Shown here: piece after piece, positions 24,333 through 29,832 of the stretch
Layout: every line of letters begins with the position of its first letter
How positions within the stretch are numbered: position 1 is the stretch's first letter
Assembly (NCBI GenBank): GCA_900772835.1
Contig: CAAGSA010000115.1
Coordinates: 1-29,832, forward strand
DNA: 29,832 nt
Origin: an uncultured Prevotella sp.
GTDB taxonomy: Bacteria > Bacteroidota > Bacteroidia > Bacteroidales > Bacteroidaceae
Reading direction: 5' to 3'
Notes under the pieces: model-generated
The model's database searches: none
Told to the model about the DNA's origin: nothing
The model's input: the letters and a program-made list of their open reading frames with translations, nothing else
Made by a program: the position numbers and the translations under genes

Positions 24333-24397
24333 ACCATCAGTGATTAAATTTTATTTAATTATTTATCTTAAATCAACATAATACCACTTATAATCTA

Positions 24398-24405
24398 TAA
24401 ATTTG
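24398..24405 (+). promoter_or_regulatory. -7 promoter box for the secreted-protein gene at 24448
   Basis: TAAATTTG matches TAnnTTTG and lies 42 bp before the ATG at 24448. It supports translation from 24448 (the signal-peptide frame) rather than from a start inside the main open frame near 24482. Confidence 0.5.
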
Positions 24406-24447
24406 CCACCGTGTTAATGAACCTAATATCAATTTAAAAAGTAATTT

Positions 24448-27334
24448 ATGAGAAACATTTTTATGACTTTTTTAGCGTTTTTTGTATCGCTTCCTTTCTG
24501 CCTGTATGCGCAGCAAAGCAATCAAAAAAAGCTTGCCAATGGGGGGGGTAGACTTGTTCTCTTATGTTGTAACAAATCCGACTTCGGATGCGGAAACGTT
24601 CGAAACAATTGAAATCCAGTTCCCTAATGCAGCAAAAGCGAGTTTTATTCCCGATTATTTTGACCGCTTTGACTTTTACGAAGTGAAAAAGGACGGAAAA
24701 ACATACCCAATCAATGACCTCGGCACCGTCTATTGCCAGAAGAACAAAATAGTTTTTGATTTTGGAGGCAAGACACTCAGTGTTGACAACCGTTGGGAAA
24801 TAATAATGCAACCCGGGCTGTTCGAATTGCTCGATGACGAAAAGAATGTACTTGGCACCAATGAGCTGATGTCGATTGTTGCCGTCCAGGGCAAAGCGCC
24901 AGGCTCTTTAGACTACACCTTCACAAGCGAGCCAGCCGATCCAAACGGCGACTTGCTGTTCAAAGAACTTACCAACGTAAAACTCACCTTCACCAATGTA
25001 GAGACATTGACAGTAGACCCGAATGCCGTGTCGGTTTCTTTGGACGGCGAGCAACTGGCTAAAGACAAATATAATGTGAGTGCCACAGGAAAAGACAACA
25101 TCATCAATGTAACGTTCACTCCGGCATTAACTACAGAAGACAAAGACGCCACTGTCAGCCTTTCCTTCCCTGCCGGCTCCATCTCTGGAAAGAAGGGCGA
25201 AAATGCAGACTCTAATACTAAAGACCTTTCTTTGTCATACACACTTGTTCCACCGGTCAAATACGACCTGAAACTCGACATTTACAAGCCTACGCCTAAT
25301 GAAGAGGGGCAGATAAGTGCCGAAAAATCATTTGCCATGACATTCTTCTCTTGCGACATAACCGACCTCAAGGCCGACCGCAGCAGCACAGAGCCGAATG
25401 TCACTATGAAAGAAGTGAACGGCGACTATGTGTGCTCCGCGAAACTGAAGATCATCACAGGTGTCACATCCGGCAAATCCACTTTCTATGCTGAGTTTGA
25501 CCAGCCTGTCTATAACGGCGAATATGAGATTACGATTGAAAAGGGTGCCATTGGCAACAAGCGCTGGTATTCGGATCGCACCATTGGCCGCAGCAACGAC
25601 ACGCAAACTCTCAGGTTCACTCTGATTGGCGGCCAGGACAGAGTAGTCGCTCCACACATTGATTTGTCGATAGAAAAAGTGACTACAGAGATTGTTGGCG
25701 TCAAGGGTATTCCTTCGGAAGACGACATATACTGGTATGCCAACGTGGTAGAAAAGGAGAACTACCCCGGTCCTCAGATTTGGGAGATGCTGGTTGAAAG
25801 CTTCTTTAAGGTAGGTGCTGAAACATTCGGTATGGACTGGGTCAAGATATACCAGATGACTGCCAAAAAGGGTGAACACACCTGGTGGCTCGGCGGTCTT
25901 GACATGTCTACAGATTATGTAGCCTATGCTTTTGGACTGGACAATGACGGCAATCTGTATATGCCTGTCACAACTATTGAATTCCGCACTCCAGACCCTA
26001 TCGTTTCCGACAACACCTTTAATGTGGAGGTGCTTTCTGTAGAAGACGGCACTGAGGATTTCACGAAAAAAATAAACGTGAAAGTGACAACCACAAATGA
26101 TGACCCGTATGCTGTTGTTGCCCTTGACAAATACATAGCAAATGAATACGATCTCACACCGGGTTCGGAAGACGAACACAAATACTTGCGCAATGTGCTG
26201 AAGCCTCTGGTTAAAGGCAAGGTGTATAATGGAAGCCAGACCGTGACCCTGGACAACATCAAGATAGACGCTCTCATGAATATTGCCGTGTTCGGTTTCG
26301 AGGGTGAAGCCACGACATCTGTAACACAGGCTGAATTCAGTACGGTGGATGACAACCTGGAGGCTATAACACTTTCTGCATACGATCCTACGATAAGTGA
26401 CGTTTCTGCCACCGTTTACTCTTTCGACATGCAGCGCCCGTATATCCTTGGCGTGATAAGCAAAGCTAAAGCTGAAGAAATTGGCGGCATACAGAACGTT
26501 CACGAAAAAGTAAGGATTCCTATATGGGAGGGAGAAGGTCTCGGATATTATCCTTGGCAATACTTCGCAGTGTCAGAACTGCAGCGCAAGGCAATTGACG
26601 ACAAACTGAGCAAGGCGATCGGTACGTCTGCCCTTAGATGGGATACAGACTATTATGTATACGCATATCTCATGGACGAAGGCGGCTACCGCACTTCATC
26701 CGTATACTACCAGGAGTTCAGAACGCTGAAGCGCAATGTGACAGAGCAATCATTCGAGCTCAAGCTCAACGACATTGTTTCAAATGCTCCTATATCGACA
26801 GAGACGTTCACTGCCAATATGGAAATCATTCCTGCGGATAAGGACGCAAAATACGCATTGTACTACGGTGACTCATACGATTTTGAAGAATACCTCAACG
26901 ACAACAGGCTTGACGACTGGCTGTATAGCGTGTTCATGCAGCGCAAGGTAAGAGACCTTTACAGTGGCGACCTCGACTTCGGCTATTCTGCGGTTTATCC
27001 TGGCAAGAAGTACATTCTGTATGTGACAGGATTCGACGAAGCTCCGAACAGCGAACCGGCATGGTTCCTCTTCACGACCGACGGCATCTACAAGAGCTCC
27101 AAGTCGGAAACAGACCATGTAGGCAAATTGAACAACGAAACTGTCAGCGTGTATGCAAACGGACATAACATTGTAATCAACGGCGACTTCGTTTCCGCTT
27201 CTGCATACACGACGGACGGACGGATGGCATCGGCATCTGAAGGCAATGTATGCAGAGTAAAACAGAGCGGCTGCTACATTGTCCGCATCCAGACTGCTAA
27301 TGGTCTTGAAACACGCAAGATCATGATAAAGTAA
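24448..27334 (+). CDS. Large secreted Ig/Fn3-type protein with type IX-like C-terminus; frameshifted at a homopolymer
   Basis: ATG at 24448 encodes a signal peptide (MRNIFMTFLAFFVSLP, then FCLYAQQ). That frame is cut off at TGA 24610-24612 (54 aa). The mature protein is in another frame from about 24482 to 27334. Removing one base in the A7 tract (24524-24530) or the G8 tract (24541-24548) restores one 961-aa protein. It then has two Ig-like segments (SLDYTFTSEPADP and LKLDIYKPTPN) and three modules ending in Fn3-like strands (TDYVAYAFGLDNDGNLYMP, TDYYVYAYLMDEGGYRTSS and KKYILYVTGFDEAPNSEP). The C-terminus (SAYTTDGRMA, YIVRIQTANGLETRKIMIK) resembles type IX secretion/sorting domains. Function unknown, probably surface-exposed. 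Whether the break is phase variation, mutation or sequencing error cannot be told from one sequence. Confidence 0.75.
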
Positions 27335-27362
27335 TAATTCGTTAGATTTACAAAACAATGAA

Positions 27363-27477
27363 AGAGTGCGCCAGAACAATACTTTGAAACAGTGTATGCA
27401 ACGTTTGCTACACGGTATGCCAGAATTGCATACCCTACAGTATAAAGACATACAAAGTATCGTTTTGGGCGCACTCT
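27363..27477 (+). repeat. Structured inverted-repeat element with two internal hairpins
   Basis: An outer stem pairs 27363-27386 (AGAGTGCGCC...ATACTTTG) with 27453-27477 (CAAAGTAT...GGCGCACTCT), with a few mismatches. Inside lie two further stem-loops: 27392-27413 (GTGTA/TACAC plus a GCAA/TTGC inner part) and 27414-27434 (GGTATGC/GCATACC). It may be a transcript-end structure, a structured RNA or a short MITE-like repeat. It ends 16 bp before the next ATG. Confidence 0.75.
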
Positions 27478-27493
27478 CTAATATTTTACAAAT

Positions 27494-29554
27494 ATGAGAG
27501 CAACCATAAAAACCGTTTTCCTGACATTCGCGCTTATGTGTAGCATGGGAATGTCCGCATCGGGAACAGACAACAACACCGTAAAAAGGCGCATCCAATA
27601 CGGCCCTTCCCTAATGTCAGCAACATGCAGCAGCGACGATGCCGCCCCTGTCTTGAAAGCAAAATCCGTCAAAGCCAACGTGGGAGTCATTGCAAATGAA
27701 GGATACATAATAAACGCCGTTATTGCAGTATCGGTAGGCACTGAAAAGGCACGCTTTTATGAAGGACAGAAATCTGGCTCTTCTTATGTCATCCAGGCAG
27801 AGAAAGGAGTATATGACATTATGGCATACATCGCATCAGAAAACTCCGATGAAGAGATATTCCTGTTCAAGGAAAACGTAGACCTGTCGTCCACAAAAAG
27901 CATTATGCTCACTCAACGTGAAGCGACCATCAGCACCGAGATAAGCCAGAAGACACCTGGCGGAGGGGACATAATCCTTCCCTCCGCAGGCAACAGAGGC
28001 AACTGCTCCGTGGCGGATTACATGCTGATGATACGACACAGCCAATACGGCACATTGCTACAGTCTGAAAGTGTCAGCTTCAAAAATTCATGTAAGAGGA
28101 TTTCTGTCAACCTGGTCCCTTCACGCATGTCTTTCACCCGTATGGATGAATATTCATGGGAATTCGGTCCTATATTTGTGGTAAACCCAATCGATTTTGG
28201 AAAAGCCGTCAACGGACCCGACAAAGACGGATGGGAAAATGTAGCTACAAGCTTTGCAAAGACCCCAATGAGCGACAGTTGGAACAAGACACAGGATATG
28301 CCTTACTTTGCCATGACGGGATACTTTGTTTCAATCGACAATGGCTGCAATACTTATGTAGGCATGGGCAATTCCAATCTCAGCCTGCCAACGAATATAC
28401 TTTTCTACTGGTACCCGAAAGGATACGACGGATATTATAAATTCTATCCGATGCTGCGCGACAACCTTATCCAGATGGCCAACGCATCCGTAACCTCCAT
28501 GCCTTACATAATGACGGAAGAGGGTCTGCTGCCATGCGGACTCAATCTGTTCGACAATGGCAATGCAATGCTGGAGAACGGCAAGTTCCCGAAGAAAGGA
28601 CACCCCAGATTCATGAAGCCTCTCCCCAAAAGAGCAATTCTCGGCAATGCGGTACCTGCGCTCATGTGCCTTCCGTCATCTTCGGAAAGCACGGCCTGGA
28701 ACAATGGATTCACATACGGCTTCAAGGGGCGCCATGGAGAAGAGTACGGACTCGACTCTTATAATTTCACAGGCCTTATGACTGCTAAACAACTTGAAGA
28801 CATAGGCGGCTATCGACGGACAGTAAGTGTGAAATGCGACGGCAACGAGATATGTTCGTCTCCCGGCGATTTTTCCAACTGGATGAACTGGGGAAACGGA
28901 GAGACCTATCAGTTCGACGTGTCTATGTGGAATGTAATAATAGACAAAGAAATTGAAGGAAAGGTGACCGGCAGCATGACCTATAATGCTTCCGACGGTT
29001 TTATACCAACTGTAACCAGCCTGCAGTTCAGAGACGAAAACGACAATGTCACCGACCATCTGGTGGCAAGTGACAATTCTAATATCGAGTTTACAGCAGC
29101 AACCTTCAAATTTGTTCCGGGAGAAAGGCGCGAAAGCTATGAATACAAAGCTCCATCGTCTGTAGTCGTGGAATATGCGCCTCACGGCAGTTCTGATTTC
29201 AAGCCTCTGGTTGCGGAAGAACTGGCTGAATACTTCTTCCTTCCGGGCTACGGCAACTATTACCGTGTTTCGCTTGCAGACATACCTCTGACGGAAACCA
29301 CATGGTACGACCTGAGAGTTACCGTTAACGGCGAAGGTGAAGCTCGACAGGTTCAGACGCTTACACCTGCCTTCAAAGCAGAAAAGGCCACCGGTATCCA
29401 TTCAATGTCCTGCGACGCGGACAACAACACCTACACAGTGTATTCTACGGACGGAAAGATTGTTGGAGAAGGCGAGAACACCTTGTCGCGCCTGAAACCG
29501 GGATTCTATATCTTGAAGAACGGTGCTTCGGTCAGGAAGATACACATTGATTAA
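27494..29554 (+). CDS. Large secreted protein of unknown function with type IX-like C-terminus
   Basis: Protein of 686 aa with a signal peptide (MRATIKTVFLTFALMCSMGM-SASG). No enzyme motif was recognised. Residues about 50-150 look like an Ig-type or fimbrillin-like beta domain (VKANVGVIANEGYIINAVIA, SSYVIQAEKGVYDIMAYIAS). The middle is rich in Trp, Tyr and Gly (TYGFKGRHGEEYG, DFSNWMNWGNGETYQF). The end (TYTVYSTDGKIVGEGENTLS then KPGFYILKNGASVRKIHID) resembles the type IX secretion C-terminal domain and the end of the preceding protein. Gene order, C-terminus and 3' hairpin suggest the two genes form a pair of surface or secreted proteins. Role unknown. Confidence 0.8.
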   Translation: MRATIKTVFLTFALMCSMGMSASGTDNNTVKRRIQYGPSLMSATCSSDDAAPVLKAKSVKANVGVIANEGYIINAVIAVSVGTEKARFYEGQKSGSSYVIQAEKGVYDIMAYIASENSDEEIFLFKENVDLSSTKSIMLTQREATISTEISQKTPGGGDIILPSAGNRGNCSVADYMLMIRHSQYGTLLQSESVSFKNSCKRISVNLVPSRMSFTRMDEYSWEFGPIFVVNPIDFGKAVNGPDKDGWENVATSFAKTPMSDSWNKTQDMPYFAMTGYFVSIDNGCNTYVGMGNSNLSLPTNILFYWYPKGYDGYYKFYPMLRDNLIQMANASVTSMPYIMTEEGLLPCGLNLFDNGNAMLENGKFPKKGHPRFMKPLPKRAILGNAVPALMCLPSSSESTAWNNGFTYGFKGRHGEEYGLDSYNFTGLMTAKQLEDIGGYRRTVSVKCDGNEICSSPGDFSNWMNWGNGETYQFDVSMWNVIIDKEIEGKVTGSMTYNASDGFIPTVTSLQFRDENDNVTDHLVASDNSNIEFTAATFKFVPGERRESYEYKAPSSVVVEYAPHGSSDFKPLVAEELAEYFFLPGYGNYYRVSLADIPLTETTWYDLRVTVNGEGEARQVQTLTPAFKAEKATGIHSMSCDADNNTYTVYSTDGKIVGEGENTLSRLKPGFYILKNGASVRKIHID

Positions 29555-29582
29555 TAGTTTTTCCAACTAATACCACAATGGA

Positions 29583-29627
29583 GGGTGTGTCAAAACAGAG
29601 GCACATTCTCTTTTTTATGCCACACCC
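29583..29627 (+). terminator. Stem-loop at the 3' end of the second secreted gene (GGGTGTG/CACACCC)
   Basis: GGGTGTG (29583-29589) pairs with CACACCC (29621-29627). Its left flank ACAATG starts 21 nt after the stop codon, exactly as in the element after the first secreted gene, and the left arms share a related sequence. A T6 run precedes the right arm. Confidence 0.6.
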
Positions 29628-29678
29628 AATGACCGATTGGGGATAAATAACAGATTACACGAAGATTGTTATACAAGT

Positions 29679-29726
29679 AAAACGCTCAGCAGTGGCGAAC
29701 GAATATTCACCACTGCTGAACGTTTT
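29679..29726 (+). terminator. 21-bp stem-loop terminator
   Basis: 29679-29699 and 29706-29726 are inverted complements at 19 of 21 positions around a 6-nt loop (AAAACGCTCAGCAGTGG... with ...CCACTGCTGAACGTTTT), followed by CTTTTAG. It is a strong intrinsic terminator for the plus strand and can serve the minus strand as well. The remaining 106 bases to the window end hold no recognisable feature. Confidence 0.8.
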
Positions 29727-29832
29727 CTTTTAGCCCCAATCGCTTTCTATGTTAATATCCAAATGTTTTGACCATTATTTTCAATTTATGCTGAGATTTT
29801 ATATTCAGGGGTGAATGTTTGGCGATTTCTGA

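Larger units (their letters stand above)
23988..24447. other. 460-bp AT-rich divergent intergenic region
   Basis: No open frame of note. It holds a 19-bp direct repeat (see separate entry), a -7 box at 24398-24405 for the right-hand gene, and long A/T stretches. It separates the CPBP gene (minus) from the secreted-protein gene (plus) and is probably a regulatory region. No mobile-element end was recognised. Confidence 0.6.

Overview
The window looks like a chromosomal segment of a Bacteroidales bacterium, most likely a Prevotella/Segatella-type member of the Prevotellaceae. The reasons are the Bacteroidota-type promoter boxes (TAnnTTTG, once with a TTG element 19 nt upstream), A-rich leaders in place of Shine-Dalgarno sites, and lineage-typical families: an S46 dipeptidyl-peptidase, a four-helix-bundle suffix protein, a PCMD lipoprotein with a beta-barrel partner, a fused SpmA/SpmB protein, a THUMP-like methyltransferase, and secreted proteins with type IX-like C-terminal domains. 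No tRNA, rRNA, CRISPR array, transposase or phage gene was seen.

Layout. Positions 1-6826 are on the minus strand: a broken TPR gene, an S46 peptidase, a polysaccharide flippase, a four-helix-bundle protein and a nucleoside-recognition (SpmAB) membrane protein. A divergent promoter region at 6827-7031 separates these from a plus-strand housekeeping run: dapB, lepB, an abutting lepB paralogue that has lost its catalytic residues, a WbqC-like protein, a thioesterase, dprA and a Dus enzyme. A cell-envelope pair (PCMD lipoprotein plus outer-membrane barrel) and a THUMP-like methyltransferase follow. A small minus-strand membrane protein overlaps the methyltransferase end. Then come rnhB, a 0.7 kb gap and a DAACS symporter. 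The symporter converges at a strong hairpin with a minus-strand block of ybeY, coaD, a GH2 glycosidase and a CPBP protease. The right end holds two large secreted proteins on the plus strand.

How the genes fit together. Most genes are core metabolism and envelope upkeep: lysine/diaminopimelate and CoA synthesis, protein export, tRNA/rRNA processing and DNA uptake. Nutrient use is represented by dipeptide release, GH2 hydrolysis and a dicarboxylate/amino-acid symporter. The most accessory-looking part is 23988-29832. There a secreted multi-domain protein is split from its signal peptide by a frameshift inside adjacent A7 and G8 tracts, which fits either an off phase of a phase-variable gene or a homopolymer sequencing error. 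Both secreted genes are followed, at the same distance from the stop codon, by related stem-loop elements. Other items worth a second look are the catalytically dead signal peptidase paralogue, the three-lesion TPR pseudogene, and a 15-bp minisatellite that forms the start of the methyltransferase gene.
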